Under the pieces are notes generated by a model. The model was given only the letters and a program-made list of their open reading frames with translations, was not told where the DNA came from and did not search any database. From Calidifontibacter indicus (GTDB lineage: Bacteria; Actinomycetota; Actinomycetes; Actinomycetales; Dermatophilaceae), in assembly GCF_003386865.1 (NCBI RefSeq), contig NZ_QTUA01000001.1:2232001-2296000 (forward strand): DNA of 64,000 nucleotides, in the 5' to 3' direction. Positions 25,123 to 32,428 of this stretch are shown in pieces (within the stretch, counting starts at the first letter, position 1; each line of letters opens with the position of its first letter). The position numbers and the translations under genes are program-made.

Positions 25123-27672
25123 ATGACGGCGCAACCACACGACCGCTCCGGCGTGCTGAGCCGCTACGACGAACGCGTCGAAGCGCTGAGCACCGAGCTC
25201 GGTGACCGGGTCGGCGGTTCTTACGACGAGTGGGTCGGCGACGGTGCAGCAGTGCACGAGTCGCTGCGGTCCATCGTCGACACCGTCGGGGTCGGCGGGC
25301 TGCTCGCCCGCCGCGCCGCGGCGAACCGCTACATCAAGGACGACGGGCTCACCTACACGGCCAACGGCGAACAGCGTTCTCGCCCATGGCAACTCGACCC
25401 GTTACCGGTCGTGATGACCGACACCAAGTGGGTCGAACTCGAACGCGGACTCGCCCAGCGGGCGATGCTGCTCGACGCGTTGCTCGAAGACCTCTATGGC
25501 GACCGGCGGATGATCTCCGAACGTGTCGTCCCGGCGGCGGCGGTCGTCGGTCACGACGGGTTCCTGCCCGCCGCCGATGGCATCCGGCTGCCCGGTGCCC
25601 GCCAACTCGTCATGACCAGCGTCGACCTCGCGCGTGACGCCGCCGGCAACTGGACGGTGATCGCCGACCGCAATCAGGCGCCGTCCGGTGCGGGCTACGC
25701 GATGGCCGACCGCCGGATCATCGCGCGCACCCTCCCACGCCTCTACCGCGACACCGCGCTGGCGCGGCTGCGCGGCTTCTTCGACGAGATGAGCGACGCG
25801 CTGCTCGACGCCGCGCCGGTCACCGTCGACCAGCCCAACATCGTGCTGCTGTCGCCCGGCCCGGAGAGCGAGACCGCGTTCGACCAGGCCTTCCTCGCCA
25901 CCCTGCTCGGCCTGCCGCTGGTGCTCGCCGAAGACCTCACGATGCGCGACGGCCAGGTCTGGCGGCGCACCACCCACAAGCCCCAGAAGGTCGACCTGCT
26001 CGTGCGCCGCGTCGACGCGGCATGGTCGGATCCCCTTGACCTGCGAGGGGATTCGCGGCTCGGAGTCACCGGTCTCACCGAGGCTGCCCGGCGCGGCACG
26101 ATCAGTGTGGTCAACCCGCTGGGCAGCGGAGTGCTGGAGAACCCCGGCCTCGTGCCGTTCCTGCCCGAGGCGGCCAAGCGGCTGCTCGGCGAAGAACTGA
26201 TCCTGCCGGACGCCCGCACCTGGTGGATGGGTGACGACGGGCAGCGGGCCGAGGCGCTCGACCGACTCGACGAACTCGTCGTGAAGCCGATCAGCCGCGG
26301 CGAGGCCGACCCTGCGACGTACGGCTGGGAGCTGTCGACCGAGCAACTCGACGAGCTGCGCACTCGCATCGAGGCCGAGCCCTGGAAGTGGACGGCGCAG
26401 GAGCAGGTGGCGATGTCGACCGCCCCCGTCGTGGCCTCGGACGGCCTTGAGCCGCGTCGCCTCGTACTGCGCACGTTCGGGGTGGGCGGCAACGACGGCT
26501 ACCGGTTCCTGCACGGTGGGCTCGGACGGGTGTCGCCGGACAGCATGAGCTGGGACGTCTCGAACCAGCGCGGCGGCATCGCCAAGGACATCTGGGTGCT
26601 CGCGCCGAGCGAGTTCGAGGCCGCGATGACGGCCCGTGGCCGACACCGTGACACCCTCCAGCTCACCGCCGCCGAGCCGGAGTCGCTCTCGTTGGCACCC
26701 CGTGTCGCCGACGATCTGTTCTGGCTCGGTCGCTACGCCGAACGCGCCGAGTCGAGTGCGCGCCTGGTGACCGTGGTCGACGACCTGGTGGCCGACCACT
26801 GGGGCCGCACCGGGTCGCCCGGGTTCTCCGCGATGCGCGAGATGCTGCTCACCCTCGGTCAGGTCACCGGTGTGCCCACGCCGGGCGTCGAGGAGCACCC
26901 GACCGAGTTCCTGCGCCGCATCGTCTTCGACGAGGAGACGCCGGGCACGATCGCCTACTCGGTACGACGACTCGCGCGCACGGCCCACGCCGTCCGCGAA
27001 CTGCTGTCGCCCGACACCTGGCTGATCCTCAGCCGGTTGCAGACCGCGATCCACCGTCCGGAAGACGACGACGAGCCGCTGCCCGGTGTGCTCGCACAGG
27101 TGCTCGAGGGCCTCGTCGGTCTCGCCGGACTGTCCGCCGAGAACACCGTGCGTGACGAGGTGTGGGCGTTCACCGAGTTCGGCCGCCGGCTCGAGCGGGC
27201 GCTGCAACAGTCGACCCTGCTGCGCGTGTCGATCGGCGCCGAGCGGTCGCCGGTGACCGACGGTCAGGTCACCGAGGCCGCACTGCGGGCCTGCGACAGC
27301 GTCATCACGTTCCGTCGCCGGCTCGCGTCCGGCACCGGTCCGGCATCGCCGGTCGCCGGCATGCTGCAACTGCTGCTGCGCGACCCGATCAACCCGCGGT
27401 CGATGGAGTTCCAGGTGAACCGCCTCTCGGCGATCACCGAGACCGTCGACGACCCCGACATCCGCGAGTCCGTCGACAACCTCGCCGCACACCTGAAGTC
27501 GATCGCACCGGAGGCGCTGGCGTCCAGGGAGCGCAATCAGCTCGCCGACTACACCAGCGAGCTCGCGACACAGCTGCGCAGGCTCAGCGACCTGGTGTCC
27601 GAGCGCTACTTCGTGCGGCCCACGCCACTGCACCGGGTCAGGACGATCCACGAGATCGGAGTGCGCCAGTGA
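25123..27672 (+). CDS. Circularly permuted type 2 ATP-grasp / alpha-E domain fusion protein
   Basis: An 849-aa protein combining two modules that are separate genes in many bacteria. Residues 1 to about 510 are the circularly permuted ATP-grasp family (DUF404/DUF407), with LLEDLYGDRRMISERVVPAA, GYAMADRRIIARTLP, NPLGSGVLENPGLVPFLPE and VVKPISRGEAD. From about 520 the alpha-E (DUF403) helical domain begins with LAPRVADDLFWLGRYAERAE. The ATP-grasp part is expected to form an amide or peptide bond from acyl-phosphate; alpha-E has no known activity. TAGGGT at 25111-25116 lies 6 nt before the ATG. The stop overlaps the next gene's start as GTGA. Confidence 0.92.
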   Translation: MTAQPHDRSGVLSRYDERVEALSTELGDRVGGSYDEWVGDGAAVHESLRSIVDTVGVGGLLARRAAANRYIKDDGLTYTANGEQRSRPWQLDPLPVVMTDTKWVELERGLAQRAMLLDALLEDLYGDRRMISERVVPAAAVVGHDGFLPAADGIRLPGARQLVMTSVDLARDAAGNWTVIADRNQAPSGAGYAMADRRIIARTLPRLYRDTALARLRGFFDEMSDALLDAAPVTVDQPNIVLLSPGPESETAFDQAFLATLLGLPLVLAEDLTMRDGQVWRRTTHKPQKVDLLVRRVDAAWSDPLDLRGDSRLGVTGLTEAARRGTISVVNPLGSGVLENPGLVPFLPEAAKRLLGEELILPDARTWWMGDDGQRAEALDRLDELVVKPISRGEADPATYGWELSTEQLDELRTRIEAEPWKWTAQEQVAMSTAPVVASDGLEPRRLVLRTFGVGGNDGYRFLHGGLGRVSPDSMSWDVSNQRGGIAKDIWVLAPSEFEAAMTARGRHRDTLQLTAAEPESLSLAPRVADDLFWLGRYAERAESSARLVTVVDDLVADHWGRTGSPGFSAMREMLLTLGQVTGVPTPGVEEHPTEFLRRIVFDEETPGTIAYSVRRLARTAHAVRELLSPDTWLILSRLQTAIHRPEDDDEPLPGVLAQVLEGLVGLAGLSAENTVRDEVWAFTEFGRRLERALQQSTLLRVSIGAERSPVTDGQVTEAALRACDSVITFRRRLASGTGPASPVAGMLQLLLRDPINPRSMEFQVNRLSAITETVDDPDIRESVDNLAAHLKSIAPEALASRERNQLADYTSELATQLRRLSDLVSERYFVRPTPLHRVRTIHEIGVRQ

Positions 27673-28628
27673 CCACGACCGAGCCGCGCCCCGACCTGCA
27701 CAACACCCGCCACTACGAGGTGCGTCACACCACCGAGTACGTCTACGAGGACTACGTCACCGCGTCCTACAGCCGGGCCTGCCTGCGTCCGCGCTCGACC
27801 GACCACCAGAAGGTCGTCTCCAACGTCATCGAGGTGACCCCGTCGGCGAACGTGATGTCGGAACACACCGACTTCTTCGGCAACTACAGCCACTACCTGG
27901 AGATCCGCACCCGGCACACGCGGTTTGCGGTGACCAAGCGGTCGGAGCTCGAGATCACCTGGCCCCAGGTCGACGTCGAAGCCCTCAACCGGTGGACGGT
28001 GGCCACCGCCCGGGAGGAACTGCGCTCCACCGCAGCGGGATTCGACCTCGATCACGCGCGCTACCTGTTGCCCTCACGGCTGGTCGATGTGACCCCGATG
28101 GTCGCCGCGTACGCGGTCGAGCACCTGCCCGACAACAAGCCGCTCGGCGACGCGCTGGTGCACCTCTACGAGCTGATCTACAGCGACTACAAGTACGCCA
28201 AGGGAGCCACCTCGACCACGACCACCCTCGAGGAGGTCATCGAGGGCAAGGCCGGGGTCTGCCAGGACTTCGCACACCTCGCCGCGGGCATGGCTCGCCA
28301 CGTCGGGCTGCCGGCCCGCTACGTCAGCGGCTACATCGAGACGGTGCCCCCACCGGGCAAACCGAAGCTCGCGGGGTCGGACGCCACCCACGCCTGGACG
28401 TCCATACGGACCCCGCTCGGGTGGGTCGACCTCGACCCGACGAACAACCACTTCGCCGACTCGCGCTACATCGTGACCGCGTGGGGGCGTGACTTCCGCG
28501 ACGTGTCACCGCTCAAGGGCATCATCTTCAGCGAGGGCAGTGGCAGCACCCTCCACGTCGCTGTCGACGTCATCCCGCTGACCAAGGAGCGGGCGCACCG
28601 CCAGCCGGAGTTGGGCGACCTGGGCTGA
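27669..28628 (+). CDS. Transglutaminase-like cysteine protease family protein
   Basis: A 319-aa transglutaminase-fold protein with an N-terminal beta domain (YEVRHTTEYVYEDYVTASYS) and triad Cys198 in GVCQDFAHLAAGMAR, His241 in THAWTSI and Asp256 in DLDPTNN. It is the short stand-alone type that accompanies circularly permuted ATP-grasp and alpha-E genes. The frame is open far upstream inside the previous gene; the GTG at 27669 overlaps that gene's stop by 4 nt and gives the proper N-terminus. It may hydrolyse or transfer the isopeptide product made by the operon's ligases; this is inference. Confidence 0.92.
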   Translation: MTTTEPRPDLHNTRHYEVRHTTEYVYEDYVTASYSRACLRPRSTDHQKVVSNVIEVTPSANVMSEHTDFFGNYSHYLEIRTRHTRFAVTKRSELEITWPQVDVEALNRWTVATAREELRSTAAGFDLDHARYLLPSRLVDVTPMVAAYAVEHLPDNKPLGDALVHLYELIYSDYKYAKGATSTTTTLEEVIEGKAGVCQDFAHLAAGMARHVGLPARYVSGYIETVPPPGKPKLAGSDATHAWTSIRTPLGWVDLDPTNNHFADSRYIVTAWGRDFRDVSPLKGIIFSEGSGSTLHVAVDVIPLTKERAHRQPELGDLG

Positions 28629-28848
28629 TCGCGCTCGGCGTGGATGCGGGGCCAGGCGGCGGAGTCGCTCATGACCGGCTTTCTACGGCGGGGGCGGACG
28701 GAGGGCGTGGTTCGAGTATCCCGCGCCAGCCTGATCTCGGCCTGACAATTCTCAGCGGCCGACGTGGCGGCCGATGCGGGAGTTTTGGCGCCTCCGTGCT
28801 AATGTTTCGCGTCGTTGGCCACCGAGAAATCGGCAGCCAAGTCACCTC

Positions 28849-28936
28849 GTCCGGGTGGCGGAATGGCAGACGCGCTAGCTTGAGGTGCTAGTGCCCTTTA
28901 ACGGGCGTGGGGGTTCAAGTCCCCCTCCGGACACCA
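28849..28936 (+). tRNA. tRNA-Leu (anticodon GAG)
   Basis: An 88-nt cloverleaf with encoded CCA. The acceptor strands GTCCGGG (28849-28855) and TCCGGAC (28926-28932) pair with one G-U; the discriminator is A and CCA is at 28934-28936. The anticodon stem CTAGC/GCTAG holds the 7-nt loop TTGAGGT, so the anticodon is GAG, reading CUC and CUU. A long variable arm (GTGCCCTTTAACGGGCGT region) is typical of class II leucine tRNAs. The T arm is GGGGG-TTCAAGT-CCCCC. Its 3' end is duplicated 1.9 kb downstream. Confidence 0.95.
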
Positions 28937-28938
28937 GT
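28922..28938. repeat. Left 17-bp direct repeat (tRNA-Leu 3' end)
   Basis: CCCCTCCGGACACCAGT, comprising the T-stem 3' strand, acceptor 3' strand and CCA of tRNA-Leu, recurs exactly at 30853-30869 on the far side of the insertion. It is either a long target-site duplication of the IS481-type element or an attachment-site duplication. Confidence 0.85.
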
Positions 28939-28959
28939 GTGATGTCTCAGGACATCGGA

Positions 28960-28990
28960 AACAGGGCGAACCCTCAGGGTTCGCCCTGTT
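28960..28990. terminator. Perfect palindrome at IS481 transposase 3' end
   Basis: A 15-bp perfect inverted repeat (28960-28974 with 28976-28990, AACAGGGCGAACCCT) lies 24 nt after tRNA-Leu and spans the stop codon of the minus-strand transposase fragment. Followed by TCGTGTTTT, it may now terminate the tRNA transcript. Confidence 0.6.
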
Positions 28991-29429
28991 TCGTGTTTTG
29001 GGGCTGGTATTTGCGGGTGGTGTCGAGGGTGAGTTCTCGTAGGACTTCGCCGGTTTCGGTGTGGATGATCGTGATGTCGAGGTCCTGGATGAGCAGGGTC
29101 ACGGGTTGTCCGGTGTGGGCTCGGCCGATGCCGATGTGGAACAGCTGCCCGGCGTGGCGGAGGGTGACGCGGCCGTTGTTGACTTTGTCGTGGCGGACGC
29201 GGCTGTGGGTTCGGTCTGAGGGTTCGGTGCTGGGCGTGGCTTTGGGTCGCGCCTGGTAGGCCGCAGCGGGTGTGCGCCGGTGCAGGGAGCGGTGGGGCCG
29301 CTGCTGGTTGTACTCGTCACGGAATTGGTCGAGCAGGGCCTGGAGTTCGGCGATCGTGGTGGGTTGGACGGGTTGGCGCCGCAGCCAGTTCTTCAGTGTT
29401 TGTTGGAAGCGTTCGACCTTGCCGCAGGT
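28974..29429 (-). pseudogene. IS481-family transposase, C-terminal fragment
   Basis: Translation of the minus strand from the IS3 boundary gives an uninterrupted 151-residue tail: KVERFQQTLKNWLRRQP, then QFRDEYNQQRPHRSL, RRTPAAAYQARPKA, LFHIGIGRAHTGQPVTLL and QDLDITIIHTETGEVLREL. This is the C-terminus of an IS481-family (rve-type) integrase/transposase including the region just after the catalytic Glu. There is no start codon; the N-terminal two thirds, with the catalytic Asp residues, is missing. It cannot encode an active enzyme. Confidence 0.85.
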
Positions 29430-29467
29430 TGAATCGCCCCGGAGTGTCCGGAGACTTTCTCAAACGG

Positions 29468-30409
29468 TCAGCGCAGCGGTTTGCTGGGCTGTTTTGCGAG
29501 CGTAGTACGCCTCCTCAAGCTCGACGGGTGGGATGTCGCCGCAGTACTCGTACAGGCGCCGATGGGGTTGAACCAGTCGACCCATTCGGTGGTCGCGATC
29601 TCGACGTCATCGGCGCCCTTCCAGGGCTTGGCTCGCTTGATCAACTCGGTCTTGTACAACCCGTTGATCGACTCCGCTAACGCGTTGTCGTACGAATCCC
29701 CAGTACTACCAATGGAATCCGCGACACCGGCCTCGGCCAGGGCTTGACCGAACCGGATCGAGGTGTACTGAGACCCCCGATCGTGGTGATGCACCAACGC
29801 GCTGAAATCAGCTGTCCCGTAACGGTTCCGGGTCCAGACAGCCTGCTCGAACGCATGCAACACGAAGTCCGTCGTCATCGACGTCGACACCGACCACCCC
29901 AAGATCCGCCGCGCGTAGGCGTCGACGACGAACGCGACGTACACCCACCCCGACCACGTGCTGACATAGGTGAAGTCGGCGACCCACAGCCGGTCCGGCG
30001 CCAACGGCGCGAACCGGCGACACACCAGATCATCCGGACGCCGATCAGCGGCCGACGCGTCGGGCGTCGTGGTCCGCTTGACCGTGCCGCGGATCGCGCC
30101 CCGCCACCCGCGTTCACGCATGATCCGCTCCACCGTGCACCGGGCAACCCGGTGGCCTTCGCGGTTGAGTTGCAACCACACCTTCCGAGCCCCGTACACG
30201 CTGTAGTTCTCGGTGTAGACACGGTGAATCTCTCTGGTCAGCAACGCTTCTCGCCAGTCCGAGGTGGTCATCGGGCGATCCACGAGTTCGTAATAGGTCG
30301 ATGGGGCGATCGTGATCCCGTGCTCGGTCAGCACGGAACAGATCGGCTCGACACCCCACCGCAGACCACCAGGTTCACGCCGATCGGCGTGCACCCTGAT
30401 GAAGTCCAC
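29468..30409 (-). CDS. IS3-family transposase OrfB, C-terminal frameshift
   Basis: A 313-aa rve/DDE transposase subunit: N-terminal HTH_21-like region (CSVLTEHGITIAPSTYYELV), catalytic Asp in WVADFTYVSTW, second Asp in HHHDRGSQYTS, and catalytic Glu in NALAESINGLYKTELI. After TEWVDWFN the tail becomes non-homologous. In the next frame the expected RRLYEYCGDIPPVELEEAYY appears, ending at 29460. A missing A near 29567 (AACCCCATCGG for AACCACCATCGG) would restore it. The catalytic triad lies upstream of the shift, so activity may be impaired rather than certainly lost. OrfB overlaps orfA in the -1 frame, as usual for programmed frameshifting in IS3. Confidence 0.85.
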   Translation of the reverse strand: MDFIRVHADRREPGGLRWGVEPICSVLTEHGITIAPSTYYELVDRPMTTSDWREALLTREIHRVYTENYSVYGARKVWLQLNREGHRVARCTVERIMRERGWRGAIRGTVKRTTTPDASAADRRPDDLVCRRFAPLAPDRLWVADFTYVSTWSGWVYVAFVVDAYARRILGWSVSTSMTTDFVLHAFEQAVWTRNRYGTADFSALVHHHDRGSQYTSIRFGQALAEAGVADSIGSTGDSYDNALAESINGLYKTELIKRAKPWKGADDVEIATTEWVDWFNPIGACTSTAATSHPSSLRRRTTLAKQPSKPLR

Positions 30410-30411
30410 GA

Positions 30412-30744
30412 TCAGCCGCGTGGCCGGTCGAGCTCGGCTGCGAAGAAAGCCGAGGCTGCCTTCAGGATCGAGTTCGCTCGCTTCAACTCGGCGACCTCGC
30501 GCCGCAGCCTGCGCAGTTCCTCCGACTCGGCCGTCCCGACCCCGCCGACACCGCCAGCAGCGCCGGCGTCAGCCTCTGCCTGACGCACCCACTTCCGAAG
30601 CGTCTCGGCCGACCCGATCCCCAACAAAGGAGCGACCCGCTGGATCGCCGGCCACTCACTCTCGTCCGAGGGCCGCTCGGTCACCATCCGCACCGCGCGC
30701 TCCTTGAGCTCCGCGGGATACCTCTTCGTACCAGTGCCTGCCAT
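30412..30744 (-). CDS. IS3-family transposase OrfA
   Basis: A 110-aa DNA-binding subunit with the HTH_Tnp_1 helix-turn-helix (KRYPAELKERAVRMV, then VAPLLGIGSAETLRKWVRQA) and a C-terminal leucine-zipper region (EELRRLRREVAELKRANSIL, then KAASAFFAAELDRPRG). It recognises the IS ends and is fused to OrfB by -1 frameshifting to make the full transposase. It looks intact, with its ATG 51 nt inside the right terminal repeat end. Confidence 0.88.
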   Translation of the reverse strand: MAGTGTKRYPAELKERAVRMVTERPSDESEWPAIQRVAPLLGIGSAETLRKWVRQAEADAGAAGGVGGVGTAESEELRRLRREVAELKRANSILKAASAFFAAELDRPRG

Positions 30745-30803
30745 GACTCCAACCTTCCCAACATCTGGAGTCTCCGGACATGCCGGGGCGATTCACCCAG
30801 CAG

Positions 30804-30845
30804 TGTTTCCGATGTCTTGAGACATGTGTTTCCTATGTCCTGAGA
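30804..30845. repeat. Two tandem IS481-type end repeats
   Basis: TGTTTCCGATGTCTTGAGA (30804-30822) and TGTTTCCTATGTCCTGAGA (30827-30845) match at 17 of 19 positions and both resemble the complement of the left IS481 end. Two ends in a row suggest either a built-in double transposase-binding site or the relic of a second IS481-type insertion. Confidence 0.65.
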
Positions 30846-30852
30846 CTCAACA

Positions 30853-30869
30853 CCCCTCCGGACACCAGT
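30853..30869. repeat. Right 17-bp direct repeat (copy of tRNA-Leu 3' end)
   Basis: Exact second copy of CCCCTCCGGACACCAGT. It is followed at once by a terminator hairpin, which was probably the original tRNA-Leu terminator. Confidence 0.85.
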
Positions 30870-30870
30870 C

Positions 30871-30901
30871 ACGAAGGGCCACCCAACGGGTGGCCCTTCG
30901 T
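30871..30901. terminator. Terminator hairpin, probably ancestral to tRNA-Leu
   Basis: A perfect 14-bp stem (30871-30884 with 30888-30901, ACGAAGGGCCACCC) with a 3-nt loop lies just after the right repeat and just before the end of the convergent amidohydrolase gene. Removing the insertion would place it 2 nt after the tRNA 3'-flanking repeat. Confidence 0.75.
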
Positions 30902-30915
30902 CGTTCGGTCGCCGG

Positions 30916-31815
30916 TCAGCCGCGCCCGAACAAGCGGGCCGCGTTGTCGTGCAACACACCTCGACACCAGTCGTCGCCGAGACCCAGACCGACGATGGCG
31001 TCGAGGGCCTCCACGTACGGGTAGGGGATGTTCGGGAAGTCGGTGCCGAGCAGCACTCGGTCACCGAGGCGCACCAGGTCGCCCAGGCGGTCCTTCGGGA
31101 ACGGCATGTCGTTCTCCACGAACTGCGTGAACACCATCGTGGTGTCGAGGTGCACGCCGGCGAACTCATCACACAGGTCGAGGAATTCGCCGTACTCCGG
31201 CATACCCATGTGGGCGATGATCAGCTTGAGGCCGGGGAAGCGTTCCAGCACGGAGCGCACCCGCTGCGGTCCGGTGAACTCGCCCGGGGTCGGGCCGCTG
31301 CCGGCGTGCAACACCACCGGAACGCCGGACTCCTGCAACCTCGCCCAGACGCCGTCCAACAGGTCGTCGGTCGGGTCGTAGGCGCCGACCTGCACGTGGG
31401 CCTTGAAGATCTCGGCGCCCGACGCGATCGCCTCGGCCACGTAGTCACCGGCCCCGGGTTCGGGATAGAACGTCGCCGATTGCAGGCAGTCCGGGTGTGC
31501 CGCAGCGAAATCGGCGCTCCACTGGTTCAGCCACTGCGCCATTCCCGGCTTGTGCGGGTAGTTGAGCGACGACCACCCGACGACCCCGAGTTCGCGCAGC
31601 TTCGCAACCCGTTCCGCTTCGTCGAACCGGTACGCGATGCCCCATTCCCGGCCGGTGAGCGGCCCGACCGAGTCGAAGTAGGCCCACACCTTGTCGAGCA
31701 CCGACTTCGGCATGAAGTGAGTGTGCACGTCGATCAGGCCGGGAAGGCCCAGCCGGTCGATGAGTGCATGCACCCGGGTCGCTTCGTCCGACGGCAGTTC
31801 GACCGTCACCGGCAT
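30916..31815 (-). CDS. Amidohydrolase family protein (ACMSD-like, TIM barrel)
   Basis: A 299-aa metal-dependent hydrolase or decarboxylase of the amidohydrolase-2 family. The metal-binding HxH is in LIDVHTHFMPKSVLDKVW, a further His in VVLHAGSGPTPGEF, another in LIIAHMGMPEYGEF, and the conserved Asp in VLLGTDFPNIPYPYVEAL. The ATG at 31815 is preceded by a strong AGGAGGAG ribosome site, so it is preferred to an in-frame start at 31893. Substrate is unknown. It is transcribed away from the SRPBCC-hydrolase-ligase operon across 163 bp in which I see no clear regulatory motif. Confidence 0.88.
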   Translation of the reverse strand: MPVTVELPSDEATRVHALIDRLGLPGLIDVHTHFMPKSVLDKVWAYFDSVGPLTGREWGIAYRFDEAERVAKLRELGVVGWSSLNYPHKPGMAQWLNQWSADFAAAHPDCLQSATFYPEPGAGDYVAEAIASGAEIFKAHVQVGAYDPTDDLLDGVWARLQESGVPVVLHAGSGPTPGEFTGPQRVRSVLERFPGLKLIIAHMGMPEYGEFLDLCDEFAGVHLDTTMVFTQFVENDMPFPKDRLGDLVRLGDRVLLGTDFPNIPYPYVEALDAIVGLGLGDDWCRGVLHDNAARLFGRG

Positions 31816-31978
31816 CGGTCTCCTCCTGGGCTTGATGATTCTGGGGTGAACGGTGTGCTCGCCACGGGTTCGGCACGCCGTGGCCACCGTCACACCGCTG
31901 ATCCTGCCAGGATCGGACGTGCCACCAGGCGGTGCTCACACGGACCACCCCTGACGAAACGCGAACCCCGGAGAGCCG

Positions 31979-32425
31979 ATGACCGACCACGTCGAGATCG
32001 AACGCACCTTCACAACAGACCCGCGGCGGCTGTTCCGCGCCTGGACCGACCCGGTCGAGTTGGCCGCGTGGTTCGCGCCGACCGGGTGGACCGTCCCGGC
32101 CGAGACCGTCACGATCGACCCACGCCCGGGTGGCGTCTGGCGGCTCACGATGGCGGAGGACGGCGGTGCCGGCCGGGTGCCGGTCGACGCACAGCTCACC
32201 GAGGTGGTGCCGGGGGAGCGGCTCGTCGGCAAGGAGTCGATGGACGGGCCCGACGGCGCAACCGAGATCACTCTCGCCGTCACCTTCGGCGCCGACCCGT
32301 CCGGTGCGAAACTCGTGCTGCGCCAAGGACCTTTCCCCACCGAGGAACTCCTCGCGCAGACCGCCGCAGGGTGGGGCAGTTCCTTCGAGAAGCTCGACAC
32401 CTTGGTCAACCCGGGCGAGCGCTGA
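31979..32425 (+). CDS. SRPBCC / AHSA1 domain protein
   Basis: A 148-aa START-like helix-grip protein. VEIERTFTTDPRRLFRAWTD followed by WFAPTGW is the AHSA1/CalC signature, with GGVWRLTM and GPFPTEELLAQTAAGWGSSF completing the fold. Members bind small hydrophobic ligands or act as Hsp90 co-chaperones (Aha1); the role here is not known. The next gene begins 3 nt after its stop, heading a four-gene run. Confidence 0.85.
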   Translation: MTDHVEIERTFTTDPRRLFRAWTDPVELAAWFAPTGWTVPAETVTIDPRPGGVWRLTMAEDGGAGRVPVDAQLTEVVPGERLVGKESMDGPDGATEITLAVTFGADPSGAKLVLRQGPFPTEELLAQTAAGWGSSFEKLDTLVNPGER

Positions 32426-32428
32426 GCG

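Larger units (their letters stand above)
29430..30795. mobile_element. IS3-family insertion sequence
   Basis: A 1366-bp element with imperfect terminal inverted repeats of about 27 bp: 29430 onward reads TGAATCGCCCCGGAGTGTCC and the complement from 30795 reads TGAATCGCCCCGGCATGTCC, both continuing GGAGACT. It carries orfA and orfB on the minus strand. The flanking trinucleotides (GGT at left, CCC at right) do not match, so no target duplication is seen, consistent with an adjacent deletion in the host IS481 element. Confidence 0.85.
28939..30852. mobile_element. Nested insertion: IS481-family remnant disrupted by an IS3-family element
   Basis: The segment lies between two 17-bp direct repeats of the tRNA-Leu end. 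Its termini carry related inverted repeats: 28945-28963 reads TCTCAGGACATCGGAAACA and the complement of 30827-30845 reads TCTCAGGACATAGGAAACA. A 456-bp C-terminal transposase fragment remains at the left and fewer than 60 bp at the right; an IS3-family element fills the middle. About two thirds of the IS481 transposase gene is gone, so deletion accompanied or followed the IS3 insertion. Confidence 0.8.

Noticed and set aside
28922-30869. Prophage or integrative element at tRNA-Leu
   Set aside because: The direct repeats look like attachment sites, but the 1.9 kb between them holds only transposase genes and no tyrosine or serine integrase, excisionase or cargo.
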